Position numbers and translations under genes: made by a program. This document shows positions 25,847 to 40,000 of a stretch of 64,000 nt of DNA, in pieces; the first letter of the stretch is position 1; each line of letters begins with the position of its first letter. The notes beneath the pieces are model-generated. The model did not search any database, had not been told where the DNA came from, and saw nothing but the letters and a program-made list of their open reading frames with translations. Origin of the DNA: Apostichopus japonicus (lineage: Eukaryota; Echinodermata; Holothuroidea; Aspidochirotida; Stichopodidae); NCBI RefSeq assembly GCF_037975245.1, contig NC_092568.1, forward strand, positions 16,635,001 to 16,699,000, written 5' to 3'.

Positions 25847-26066
25847 AGTGAACTTGAAGCAAACATGTGTGATGTCATAGTGGCACCCTGACAGCAAAAC
25901 TTGATTTTGCACTGTATTGTTTCGATTGGATAGGGTTTCAACTCAACCCAAGTGGATGCAAAGTTTACAACAATATAACGATGATGATGCCATTGTATTC
26001 ATACTGAGATGCAGTTTATTAATATCATGCTTCTATGACATCACACCTGTTTGCTTCAAGTTCACT
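25847..26066. mobile_element. Inverted-repeat (MITE/foldback-like) element, about 220 bp
   Basis: The left arm 25847-25881 (starting agtgaacttgaagcaaaca) and right arm 26032-26066 are nearly perfect reverse complements over 35 bp. The arm string TATGACATCACACCTGTTTG also occurs alone near 51680 in the TRMT6 3' flank, so this is a repeated family. No clear target duplication or coding capacity. Confidence 0.75.
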
Positions 26067-27224
26067 ACTGCTGTAAAACGTGTCAACTTCAGAAGTCCTT
26101 TATCTCGAAAATTGTTACATAGGAGCAGAATGCAAATTTCACAAGGATGTTTACATCTGTCAAATGTAAATTTTCTCGGGACTAACTTTTTAATTGCAAT
26201 CAGATAGTACCCAGTGTGACAGGCATAAAGCTGACGATTTCAGTAACGCGTCGATTTGTATTAATTCAGTAAATAAATATCTTTCTATCCATATATATTC
26301 TAGTGTCCAGGAATGTGCATTTTTCTTTTACATACAATTGGTTATAATAGTTCATTTATATATCTATATTAAGTCTGACAGATACATATTGTAACATATT
26401 TGTTCAAGATTAATTCACACTTTTTTAATGTTGCTTTTGCTTTAAATTCTATATCAATTTATCTATTGTATCCTGTGCCACAGAATAGGTCTTCTAAATA
26501 GATGGCACATTCTACATCCTGAATGATTATTATTAACAGATATATTTAAGACAGATGTCTTATAAATTTATCACTGCCAGGTGTCAAGGGTCAAAAAGGG
26601 TGATGCTTCTTAGAAGATTTTGATTTGTCTTTTTAAATAGAGATGAAAGTATAAATATTGTACGGTGGCTTAATAGGGACAGGAAAAATAGAAAGTGTTC
26701 CCAAATCTTTTTATCTCAAAATGTGGACTTTTTATCTCAAAATTTTGACTTTTTTGCTCAATTTACTTTCTTTTCTATGTCCTTATTAAGCCATCATAAT
26801 ATTGAATATCAATACAGAGGAAATGGTATGAAGTGCCATTTTATAGTATGCATGTTCAACTGTGTACACAATATCATCAATGGTGTGAAATTTTAAATCA
26901 GGATCATTTAAACCCAGCAATAAACCTCCTGGTTCAAATATTGGTTTGTGATTTTTAAGGCAAGGTGCTGCAGTATGCAGGGTAAATTTGTAATGGTAGT
27001 CAAATGGTGGCAACCAAATGATAAAAACAGGAATTAATGAAAGACAGAAATACAACATAGTCAATAGCCATGACAAAGGTCTTCTTGGTGACCATCAATA
27101 GCTCAGAATGAAACTTAGGGATTCACCAGGATGTTTTGATTCATAATTCATCAATCAATATAACCCAGAATATGTTTATTGCACCCTTGTAATATGTAAT
27201 ATAGTGCAGTCAGTCATTTTCTTT

Positions 27225-27785
27225 GTAGTGGACATGAAAATACTTTTAGTTTTGATGGATGCAGATATCCTATTTTGATTCACTATTAGTGGTGGGTCTA
27301 CATTTGTTCTTTCCTTTAAAGGGGTTTATTTTTCATACTTATATAAGTTAATTTTTCCTGCTTCTTAAAGGGGTTAAGTTTTCATGCTTTTTAAGGAGAT
27401 TGTGCCATTCCCGAGACTGATAAAGCAAGACTTTTACGGTCAGTGATAATCAAATGTAGTGGATATGAAAATGCAGCCCTTGTGATGAAAAATAATTTTT
27501 AGGTTTTATTTTCTATTTTTCTTCCCTATTAGTGACGTGTTTACATTTGTCCGTGCTTCTTAAAGGGGTTAATTTTTCATGCTTTTTTTAGTTAATTTTT
27601 GCATGCTTCTTAAAGGAGGTTCATTTTCCATGCTTTAATAAGTAAACTTTCCATGCTTCTTAAAGGGTTCCTTTCTTCTTGCTTTTATGAGTAAATTTTT
27701 CCATCCTTCCTCAAGGGTTCATGCTTTTTAAGGAGATTGTGCTATTCCTGAGACTGCTAAAGCAAGACTTTCAGTCAGTCTTTTC
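27225..27785 (+). repeat. Direct duplication of about 230-330 bp with internal sub-repeats
   Basis: Two copies start gtagtgga(c/t)atgaaaat at 27225 and 27456. Both run through repeated blocks of the type catgcttcttaaaggggtt and end with tttttaaggagattgtgc, then a gactg..aaagcaagactt string. The second copy has extra internal blocks. Confidence 0.8.
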
Positions 27786-30700
27786 AGCATTTGTCACAAC
27801 AATCGTCACATCTAAGATTTTTTGTATTCTTTTTTTTGTTTTTGATATTGGACAATAGTATAAACATTTGTGCATAAAGTTTGGCTATTCCTTCTCTCGA
27901 AACGAAATTTAGCAGAGGTTTGTAGAAGTCTGTTGTGCTATCCTATGGAATGTGAAAAGGGCAAACTTATTTTGTTGTCTAAACTAAGTTTGTTGTCTAA
28001 ACTAATGTTGTTGCTGCTGGTTTACCATGCTGTTGCTCAAACTCACATTGATGTCTTACCTTATGTCATTGTCTAAAATAACATTGTTGCCATGTTACCC
28101 TGCAATTGTTCAACAATTGCTCAACCACGTGATGTGAAAAAAATAGCTTTTCATACGAAATTCAACTTGCGCTGCATATGCTTACTATGCGCACATCATT
28201 TATTAGGATATGTGGGTAGTCTAGACTGTTTAGAATTCTTTCCATTGTTGAGTCTAGTAGTAGCAGTAGTAAAAGTACCAATATGGCTCTATGTGTAACA
28301 GTAGTAGGCCTAGTAGTAGTATTATTGGTAGCAGCCTACGTATCATGCATTTTCCTCGGCTGGTGATGTTTGTTGAATTTTGTGCGAAACGCCTCTTTTT
28401 GACATTACAAAACAAGTTTGCCCTTTTCGCATTCAATATCCTTCTTCTATCAACAAGTCGGCCCTGTGTAATATCAAATATGAGCGTACTCAACTCATAA
28501 TCAAGAATGGTCATTACTTGGCCTTTTCATCATTAGTAATCCATTGATTACTTTTGTGGTAATATTCCCCAAACCTAGCTACAGTGGTCTTCAACAATAC
28601 CTGACACTACGTGACAATTCTAAGGTTTTTTTTTCCTTACTTTATAATGAGAATCACTAAGTAGCTCATTGCACTGTTCGATTGGTAAAGTCTACTGCTG
28701 AAGCACTCGTTCAAAATTGTCTCGGTTGAGATGTATAAAGCATGATTGAAATTTCCAAATGTTCAACATATACGTCATTATTTACATAAAATTAGGATAA
28801 TCATATAAATTGAGGAGCTGCATTGTTAGAGGATATGAGAGGATGAAGACACAAAATGTTACGACAACGAACCCAACGAGCAGATTCAAGCTGAGAATTT
28901 GAAGGTATCTCCACACTGTTTGCCAAGATTATTATCTAATTCAGATACAGATGTTTGTAAAGTAAAAAATTCTACCTCAAGAGAAGACCAAATTTTGTAT
29001 CACAGGAGAGATTGTAGATGTTAAATTCTCACTTAAATACTCTGTCAATTACATTTTAATTGCAAAATTGATACTAGTCACATATTTTTTTATTCCGGTA
29101 CTTTGTAACTGTTCCAATGAATGGAATATTTTTCTTACAATACTGTATATACATATATATTGGCATAAAATAAATACACTGTAAACACAATTACTTTCTT
29201 TTACCATGTTTTTAATATAAATGAATATTCTTGTTTGATAAATTTTTTAATTATATACTCTTTGTTTCACAGGTTAAGTCTTACTAGAGGTAGAAAACAA
29301 GTGTTTTTTTTGCCCACTAATGCATTCCAATAAATATATATTCTCTTAACAGAGATTTTATAAATCAATGTTACAAAATTAATCAAATCAACCAAAATAT
29401 GAATAAAGAAACACATTGAAGAAAAGACATGACTGGTACAGAGGTATTTAAAGGAAGACTTCAGACATGATTTTAGACTTAATGTGTCATAGTTCAAATA
29501 AATATGAGTTAAGTATGAGTAAATTATGAGGTAAGTATGAGTATTGTTTAAATTGCTTTGCTAAATCATGGGAATGCACCTTAATATGGGTTTCTCAGTG
29601 AAGGGCCTGAATATTGATCCATTATTTTATGAGTTCTAATAACTCAAACCATATTAAACATGTTCTTTTAACTTTATTTAAACAGCAGAGAAACCCTTGA
29701 ATACGTTCAACACTATTCATCCTAGCACATTTTTGATACATTGTAAACATGAATATAGATATTTGTTTATGTTTATGGAATAGTCTTGTAGAAATATTGA
29801 CCATTTGTGATAACAAGATTGCAAGAATGATTTGAAGACTTGACATATTTCGCAGCGGTTTAGATGATTCAGCTGTGAAAATAGTCAGTTGTATATTTTT
29901 ATGGAATAAAACCTCCTCGTATTATCTTATAAAAATAAAAATAAATAAAATAAAACTGTTAGCAAACTGCTTATCCACTAGAGAGCCTGTGTAGGAGAAT
30001 GTGTAAAAGAAATACACACTTTTACACAGAAATATTAAATAAGAGTTTTACTAATTGTTTTACTAATTGTTGTATGAATGCAAGAACTACAAAAATGCAA
30101 AAAATACCTAGACATTTAATAATTCAATTAGTCTAGCCTTCAAGACATGACATTGGTTGACCTAAAATGATCTTTTATCTATGTCCCTTATTTAGTACAA
30201 TAGGCATTTTGTGCTCAATATGAGACATCTACATATCAAGTATGGAACCCTTCCAATTTCCTCTTCTTTTTGCTCTCTGCTTACAGGCAAGGATTAAAAA
30301 AAAAAATAGTATTCCAGATACACATACACACACGCCATCATTATCTCAAACGTTTACGCCTATCATCAAAACCGCAAACTAAACCTGTTACTTGATTTCA
30401 TGAAATCTGGTATAAAATGTTTAGAGAAGAGAACATGTCTTTGAGAAGTTTAGAACATGAGTGCCTAGACTTTTATGCTCAGAATGAGATGAAAAGAGGA
30501 AATCAAAACGGAATCAGAAATCGGTGAGAAACAACAAACCAATAGGGAACACAAAAGAATATTACACTGGTAATACTGGAATTACAGAAATTACTACAAG
30601 TTTTAATATGTTGAAGAAGAAAATTTACTGTGTGGAAAAACTATTTTATAGGACAGAAAAAAAACTATTTATAACATTCGTAGAAGCCCTCTATTCAAAT

Positions 30701-31012
30701 TTTGACTGCAAATTTTTCACAAATATGATATTAATAAGCTGCATACTGGTGATATAAGCTGCATCCTGGTGATATCGGATACAAAGTCAGAAAATTGAAA
30801 CCTCTGAGACAATCTTACAGAAAAATCAGATATACCGATGAAAGGATTTTATCGATTCATCATATTGCAAGAAACTACCGACATTATATGTCAGAACTTA
30901 AACTTGCCAATCTATCAAAATATGAAAATATCTATAGGGATGCAGCTGCAGCATTTATAATCAGACCATCTTTAATATTGCATGAGTTCCAAGGATGACA
31001 AAACCATCTTTT

Positions 31013-34000
31013 TTAACTGAAGCTGTCGGACACTGCCCTCATCCAGCTAGCAACGGCTGCAGCCCCTGCATCTTTTTTACCTGTTGTCAGATCAGCATGC
31101 ACATAACTAGCTCTGCCTGCCTGAGCAGTCATTCTTGAAGTTTCGTTGGCAGCTTTTTCTGCAGCCTTTAATTGGAAAAGAACAAAATATTGTAAAAGTG
31201 AAAACAATTTTTGATAACAGAAATATGTTGAGAGGTAATTATATATTACAAAACATGTCCAAATGTCACTATATTTTAAATAATGTTTATATACACTGTT
31301 CCAGCAGCTACAAACAATAACATAAAGTATCCTTTTCACTAGAGCTGCATGGGGGTATGTTTCTCAGCATCCTGTCCAAAACTCAATCACAAACAAACTT
31401 AATGCTGGAAAGGGAATCAAACAGATTGATCCCACAGTTCATAAAACAGTATGCTTACAGGAGAAACTCTACAAAGTACCATTTCTAAATTTAATGTTAA
31501 CAAACAGAAATTGAATGCCCAAAAATTAATGAAAATTAAAAAGATATATATTTAGACTTGTATATAAACAGAATTTATGTAGTGTACTGATTTTCTTTAC
31601 AGAGAAAGGAAGGCAAGTCCTAAAATATTTCACATCCATAGATCTTCTAGCCTCGATCCTTTAAAAACAAACTTGAAAGACAGGATTGAGAGAAACCACA
31701 AATATTAGTATTCAAATTTTACATGTATGAATATTTCACTGTACCATCCTAAAGAACATTTCAAACATTCCCTGTCAATATTTACCCCACCCACATATGG
31801 GTAAACCCCCACTTGCTCCCATATGGGGGTAAAGTTATGACATATATGTATTTACGACAAACCTTTGCTGCTGCTTGTAGCGCCTCCCCAGTAGTGATCC
31901 CAGATGATTCATTCAAACAAGAGTAAATAGCAGCCAGAGGATCAAGCTGGCAAAAGAAACAACAACAACAACATGTTCAAACCAATCGTGAAAGACCAAC
32001 AAATATAGTGTACAAACTTAATCCTCTTAGTAGTAACATTGCTCAATTTGTCACAGTACATTTCAAATTTGACATCCATATATATTAAATGGCTCTGTGT
32101 TAAATGTAAAGCTTTGCTGGCATAATCATATGCTGTTTTCATAACTCCATCACAAAAGTAACATTGTAACTGAGAAGGTCATCTTAAACTTCAGAGTTAT
32201 GAAATATGGATGCATCTATACTATTTCTTAGTCACCTCTACGATTCATATCATTAAGTCACAAATGCAGTCTTACGAACCATCCACAAAAAACTAGGTGT
32301 TGGAGGAGCTATTCCAATTTGTATTGTTATAGTTGTTTACAACATGGTACTTGGTTGCTTTGCTTGTGCTTGTACCAATGAAGAGAGTATGGGAAGGCTA
32401 TTGGGGGCCTATCATCCAGACGCGTAGTGAGGAATTTGCCAAGGGAGGGGCGAAACTGTAGGCAAACTATCAGAGCCGTAGATATGGCAAGTTGCAAACT
32501 ATCTAAGCGTAGCGCCACCATGAGTTGGCGCGAAGCGTACAAGAAAATTTTTGCTGAAAATGCCTCCCAGATTGCTGGAAATGGCACTTCCCAGGCTTTG
32601 TAATTTGCATCTTAGCATTTTCTCTTTTGAATTTACTAGCGATATATCATAAAAACATACAAAAAAATATGCTCAAGGGGGGGGCTGCCCCCCCCTTGGT
32701 TACATGCCTGCTATCATCCAACAGCTCCTCCCCCATCCCCACCAGATTGCCCTTCTAAACAAGGGTCATATCCAGACTAAACTTTAAAAGTTTTTTGTAT
32801 AATATCCAGTCACTCACAGCAAACAAAGCATTTTGGCATTGAAAGTACATTCATTAAGAAGCAAACTGACTTTATGGAGACATTTGATGGCTGAAGTCCA
32901 CACAAAAACATTACATCCGATGTGTGGACTTGACACAGATTTATGCCACTTGATATATGACCTGTAGCTATCTCACATCAACACACAGGTGAAATCAAAA
33001 GATAAGTAACTGATGGTTTCATGAGAACTAAGTTCACTTGAAATGAAATAAAAAATTCTCTTTTAAATCACCTTTTTGGTTGCAACCAAAATGTTCTTCT
33101 TTTGACAGACATTGGTAAAACATCCTTTTTTTAGAGACTTAAAACAGTTAACAATTGGTACCTCTTTCTTCCTCAAAGTTAAGAATCTTCTTAATACATT
33201 GTGTGTAGTATTAACTCACCATGGTCCTGTCACCCACAGATGCTCCTCCGTATTTCGATATAGCAATTATTCCCGCACCGAGTGCTCTGTTGACATTGGC
33301 TAATGTTCGCCCATTCTTTAGTTCTGTTGCTGCAGCCAGGAAAAATATGCTGTAGAGCTGGTATAGGAGGAAGTGATAATACAAACACCTTGCAGTAATA
33401 TTAAGGAAGAAATGATGCATCCATATATGCTAAAGAGATGCACTAAACAATGATGAAACACTGCTTATACAGAGGTACCAAGTGATCTGTGGATTAAACT
33501 GTTTACCACATATACACCATGAGTCACCCCTAACACTAAAGACATGTTTGTGTTAGTTAGAAATAATAATAGCTTGGATTAATTAGTCAGATGACATATG
33601 ATATTAGTTGCAAAATGTGGAGAGTATTCACGATGTAAACGTATGCATTACTTCACTCAATGCTAGACTAAGTTTACCATGGAAAATCGTGTGGTATGAT
33701 ATCGTGCTGTTGAAAAAGGAAATTAATATTTGCTGCCGGTTATTTTAGTCCACCTACTTGGCACTAGTAAAGCTGAATTTATGTATCAACCAACTTGACT
33801 GTTTTGCAAAATATAGAAACATCACATTCGAAGTTGAATTTGTGAGACAAATTTTCTGTATTTGCAAAAACAAACTGGGATTATAATCTCTCTTTAAATA
33901 TGAGCAGCCAAACTACCTGTAACCACAAAGATCTCTTTAGTTTAATTGAGGGGTATGCGATTATGAGTGAGTAGACCTTGGCTAGGTCATACATAGCCTA

Positions 34001-37000
34001 GCTAAAACACAGTACAGCTTAGCAGTATTCTATTTATTTCGACGAAAAGTTACTGTAGAAGGTGTACGTGCTAGCATGAAAGCTCTTCATATTGATTAGA
34101 GTGTTTACTGTCCAGTATTATAATAATCCTTAACTTACAGCACCAGATGAACCACCCATCACAGACTCTGAAACATGAGCCAAGTGTGCTGCAATCTGAT
34201 TGGCTGATAAGGGTACATTTTTCTTGCTTGCCAGCCACTTTTGAAATTCTGAAAATAAAAGGAATAGCCAATCTTAATATAGCAACAGTAGAATATTCAA
34301 TATAATATCTCTGAAAGGTCATCAGTATTGCCCCCAAATATACTAGAAAGGTCAGATAATGGTCAGTTTCAACAGACATTTACTAACCCTCTAACAGTAG
34401 TTAGACACACTGAGATAGTTAATTGTCGATTTTATAAAACTCTACAGTTGATACGATTAATGCAGAAGATCAGTGGTTTTAGGAAAGTATTTTTAGCCTG
34501 CTAAATATGGGCCAGTTCTGAAGACCCTTTATATCAATTACAATACATTAGGCACGCAGACTGTTTTTATGTGTTGTTGCCAATTTTCAATAACCTATGA
34601 TTTTTCATCCTTTTTTCATCACATGAGTGTCCTATAACACAACATATTTACACTTATAGCTTTATATCCAAAATACTAAAGATCTAACTCACCCACTGCC
34701 CCTCTTTTCAGTGTTGTTCCACAATCGCCGTCTCCACATCCCCTATCTAGCTTGTTCAGTTCCATTTCTTTCGCACAAATCGCTTTGCATGCCTCAGACA
34801 GAACAGATAAAACTTTTCCTTGGATATCTTGAAAAGAAAAACAAGGAATCAACTGATAATGGCATAAAGAGCACTTGGAAATGTTGATCATTAAGAGAAA
34901 TGTGCAAGTAGAAAAAAAGACAAGAACCAAATATATATATTTCTAGCTGTCAAATGTGTGAAGAAACTCATTGTTCCCAACTACCAGGTTCATAGAGGTT
35001 GTTCTGTTGCTGAAATATTAAATTAATGAGAATTTGTTTCCGTTTATTTGTAATAGGACATTAAACAATCATCAATGGAATCACTTCATTCCAATGCATC
35101 ACACTGTACTTGTTTGTCCAATTCTTACAATTGTATAGTGTTCAACTCTAATGGAATGATTTGATCATACCTGAAATATTACTTAAAAATCATACATTGC
35201 TGTAATTCACTTTTGAAAGATTTATACATTTGTTTGCTTTTTTAGCCTTTTTTTTTTTTTGAGGCATAGGTTTATGAATTTCCCTTTGTTCCAATTGGAT
35301 TGGAAATTATACACTTTATGTATCGAGCATCATTTCTGAAATGAAGCTTGGTTTAGACTTCCTGTCATTTTAAAAACCATTTGTCAAGATTTAAAGATGA
35401 AGCAGAAGCAAGGAATGATCGACTTCCATATTACTTTTACTTCAAAAATTTCACTTTCTCTGAGTTTTCTATGGGCTAAACTTAATTATACAATGAGGCT
35501 TCCACTTTGGTTATGTCCTACCTTTAGTTAACATTTTGAATAAATATTTTCTCATTAAGAACATGGAAACTTGCATTTATCTCTTATTGCTGTATGGTAC
35601 ACCACTGATGAAGTTGGACCCTTAACAAACCAGACTTTTGGCTAAAAATGCTGGTTATAATTTCTGCAATCTTTTCCAGCAAACATTGTACATTAAAATG
35701 CATACAATGAAGTTTATTTTGTAATAATCAGCAATATGAAGACATTAAGCTCATACTTGCCTTATGAACTAACTTTGACGTTGTATGGCAATAACTATAT
35801 ATGGCTTAAATTTAACATTCAGTTTATACTTTGTTGCACATGTACTCAGTTCATGAAACAAGGGTTGATTTAATCATACTGTAACTTGTAAAAGTAAGTT
35901 TTCTGTCATTCACATAGGTAATGCATAAGATACTAAGGATGTTTGATTAGGATTTAAAGTGTCACCATGGCAACCATTAATTTTACCATGGTGTTGTTTG
36001 TCACCTGATAGCAGAGGTTCACTCTGGGTGACAGTTAGTGCTGATTCCTTGTGCTCAGGCTTTATTGATGGAGTGTCATTTCTTGCGTAGCGAGACACTT
36101 TGGATGTGCAGACTCTGGGCCATGCAGGTGCAGTTGTCTCATCATCTAGGAATTCAGATCAGACAATAGAATAAAATTTTGAAAGAAATGTATAAAAAAA
36201 AAAATTCCGAAAAATGATCATGATGGCTCTGTTAACTTCTACAAATGATAAGAATAATACATACAGTATTTAAAATTCACTAAAATATGTTTCATGGTTA
36301 ATACATCCTTTTCAATTGATTTCATATGATTACCATTAAGTTAGGAATCTACAATCTAATTTGTATCAAGTCATTTTGAAAGTGTGACATTAAAAAATGT
36401 GGTATTTATAAATAAGGCGGTATTAATATCTGCTCCTTGGACATCAACAATATCTCCATCCGAACAGTTGGATAATGATCCTGTTTGTCTACACAGCTGC
36501 AGTGCAGCAGTTGTTTAAACCAAACCACAGAATAAATATACACTGCCTAATTCATCATAAATCCAACATACAAATTAATATATTTCTTCCCGCAAGACAG
36601 CTAGCAACAAACAGGATTATTAATGCATTATTAGGAGATTAATTGGAATATTTAAATCTGCTTAGAAGTCACAGTCTGAGTTATAGGCTAGTTAATCATA
36701 ATTATATTTTACTACCTAGATATGTTGGTTTATTTTACTACCTAGGTATGTTGGTAAATCACTTTCTCAGTCCAAACGCAAACAAGTGATTGATATTCCT
36801 GCCATCTCCAAGGAGGTCATAAAAGTACTGCAATAGGCCCTGATTGGCTCTACACCTGCCTCTTGCAGACTCTCTGATGGGAGGAGAACAACATCGATGT
36901 TTCCTTCTCTTGATTAAACATTATACATTCATACTGAAATGAGTATCTGTTTTGGATGATATGATGTACCCACTAATACAGTATTGCACTGAGCATAGCA

Positions 37001-40000
37001 TATGCCTGCAGGCTTGTATGCCTTTATATAAAGCTTATGTGGGTCTCTATTCTGTAGGGTCTAAGATCATTTCAAAAATACTGGAAAATCTATGGTGGAT
37101 GGAATTTGTTATATCTATATATACTACAGATCTCTTTAAGCACCAATATATGAAACAGCTAAATTTGTTTGCTTACCGATTCATTGAAGACAGATCTACT
37201 AAACTAGATGTCATGAAAATGGAACTCAATCAGAAGTCTTCCATGGGTTAAAGAGAAACTTACTTATATTTCCTCGAACAACCACATGTGTCTCAAATGA
37301 ATCAAAGCAGAGGAAGTTAGGAATATTTTCTGTAAAATAGGCTACTACCTTTGAAACAAGACAGTAATTAACATATTACTTACATGTAGAGTTCGGCATA
37401 CCATCATGTTCATTGAAAACATGAAGCATGACCCACTTGATTGGCAAGCTTTGAACTGTAATCTTGTGTGTTTTATCACTGAGTTATCAATGAGGACATA
37501 CCTATCGCAGATTTAGCGACGAGAGTCAATTCCAAGTTGGTGGTTCCGCCGAGATTATTGACAATCAGAATGACTGACTTTGTGTCAGCTCCCAGGGAAC
37601 TCAAGACGGTCTTTACCAATGATGGAATCAACTCCCTAGCAGGAGTAAGCTGAAAATGAAATTGATAGAAAATGATAAAAATATATGATTTAAACTGCAA
37701 ATAGGGAGTTTAAACTGCAAATAGGGAGGAAATTTTTTCCCCCATCAATCATTAATATTAAAGGCATTGAAGACTCGCCCCAAACAGCGTGCCGCCATCT
37801 TTAAAAAGTTTACTTTCCGTTGCTTGCAAGTGAAGTTTTTCTCTTGTCGCTACAAAATGCAGACAGTAATGAAACGTGATACCTTGTTGTCTTTAGCTGG
37901 ACCTGAGATGTCCATCACTGTATCGTTTGAACATGGTGCTGTGGGTATTGACCGCAGCTGTATGTACTGACTGTACACTAGTGTCTTATTACCGACGGTA
38001 GCAAGCTGTGTGTGTTATTTCTGGGATCGATGGTGGTGTCTAACACTTCTGTTACACCTCATACAAAACTAGCTAGGTCAGATTACCGGCATTAGACATT
38101 TCTTTTTGCGCGAGTCTTCACACCAAAGGGATTTAACTTTGTGATATTTTTAATGTAACTATTACACACAGAACCAAGGAGGTTTGACAAGATTAGTTGG
38201 TAATTCTAGAGAGAAGGATTAGCAACTGACTCTCTTATGAAGTATGTCTGAGCTTAAAACACAGAATTTGGACCCCAAGATTATGCAATAACAAGACTAT
38301 ACACATACTGTAACATTGCATTTTTTGATTACTAGATAACAGAAACATCAATATATACAGCAATGATCTGGAAAACATTACTTCCTGTCTCTTCACACCA
38401 GCTTCACCGTGGATACCCAACCCGACTTCAACCTCAGAGGCACCTAGGGTGAAAGAGGGTCCTGACCCAGGGACACTGCAAGGGTACAAACAGACACCAA
38501 TGGTACCTATTCAAATAAGAAATGTAAAAATGTATAACTTCTAAATTTGAAAATCAAATAATGGATTTTTTATCAAAAAAATTAAGGTATAAAAATCTAA
38601 ATAGCATTAACAATAAAATGATTTGATATTTCTATCAAAATTGTAGAAACTAGAATAATACCAAAATACAATAAATGACTGACTATCACTTTCTTGATGC
38701 AATGTTGTTATAAAGTTCACTAAACAAGGCTGCAGATAATATATACATACAATAGCAAACATCCAAAATGATAAAATGTAGAATACTTCTACTTACCCAT
38801 TGACTCTATAACTGTCAATGCAACCAGCTTGATTTCCTCCAAAGATTTGCCCTTCTCAGCCATCGCACCAGCTATCTAGAGATATAATACAATGAACAAT
38901 TCAATACAACAAGAGATACCCTGTATGTTCAAAGGCTTCACTTTGTGAAAGCATTGACATAACACATAAACAGACATGGGAAATGTTATATTAAATATCA
39001 TACATTATTGCTACGTGACTCGATCTATTAACACTCATTCTTGATCCTCATATTTATAAATTATTGATTAATTAACACTTTTCTTGGATAAACTTGCAAT
39101 TTCAATAAGATACAGCTGGACAAATGCAGACAGTAAACTTGTGACTGTGACTTGGTATCAGCATGTCTGCAAACACAACATTCATGTTATTTACTCCAGA
39201 TACCTATTGAAGGAATATAGCTCAGTTTAGTCTAGTACAGTTTAGTATTTTTCCAATGATTAGGAAGCCAACAGAAGCTCATTTGAAACCCTAGCCATGT
39301 GAAGATCCTGGAAAGAACATCAACTTATATCAATCCTTCTCTTTTTGCTGAGTGTAAATTTAGAGAATTATGAGACAGGGGTGTAATTGTTGCACCCGGC
39401 CCATTCCTGCTTTCTAAACTACCACTAAGCGCACACATCTGGCGGACTGGGGTACGTATCTCAACAACTGACCACTTTCTCAATACTTCAGGAAGGGAAG
39501 GCACGTACAGCATTCATCATCAGTGAAGTACAAACATGGTGAATGAAGTTGTTCTGAGCCCATTCAAAGAACAGAACCATAAAAACCACACATTGTGATC
39601 TTCCCTGCCTATAGCAAATACTGATGAGTGCCCAGTTTTTGGGCCAAAAACAGGGGAGATTAGATATCTACCTGAGTTGGTTATGCTAGCCATACTGAAT
39701 GCTCCTCTGCACAAATTCATGATTAAACACGCAGTGTATTATTTCAGTGGTGAAGCCAAACTTGTCTGCACACACAGGAAGTATTGCTGGCCACTAGAGC
39801 ACTTGTGTTTACAATCATACAGATGACTGCATGGTCAATTAATTAGGTGCACTCAAGGATGAATCCTAATGGCAGTATTTGGGGTAGTTTATGCCAGTAA
39901 CAAATTATTAATGCTTGAGTGAATTTGAGGAGGACTGTTTTTCTATAGGCAGGCTTGACCATCATGACAGTTCCCAATTGCAAACTAAAATACCGAATCC

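Larger units (their letters stand above)
24611..31012. other. Intergenic region between convergent PLD3 and TKFC
   Basis: It should hold both 3' UTRs; several AATAAA-like strings occur but none can be assigned. Recognisable contents are the inverted-repeat element at 25847-26066 and the direct duplication at 27225-27785. Stretches 24611-25840, 26070-27220 and 27790-31012 are AT-rich with no gene I can support. Confidence 0.6.

Noticed and set aside
28670..28760. tRNA-like strings (GTTCGATTGGTAAAG..)
   Set aside because: Boxes are too degenerate and no stems form; not called as a SINE.
36767..36769. Selenocysteine as explanation of the TKFC TGA
   Set aside because: TKFC is not a known selenoprotein family, the position is not a catalytic Cys site, and I saw no convincing SECIS-like element; Trp loss, readthrough or sequence error is simpler.
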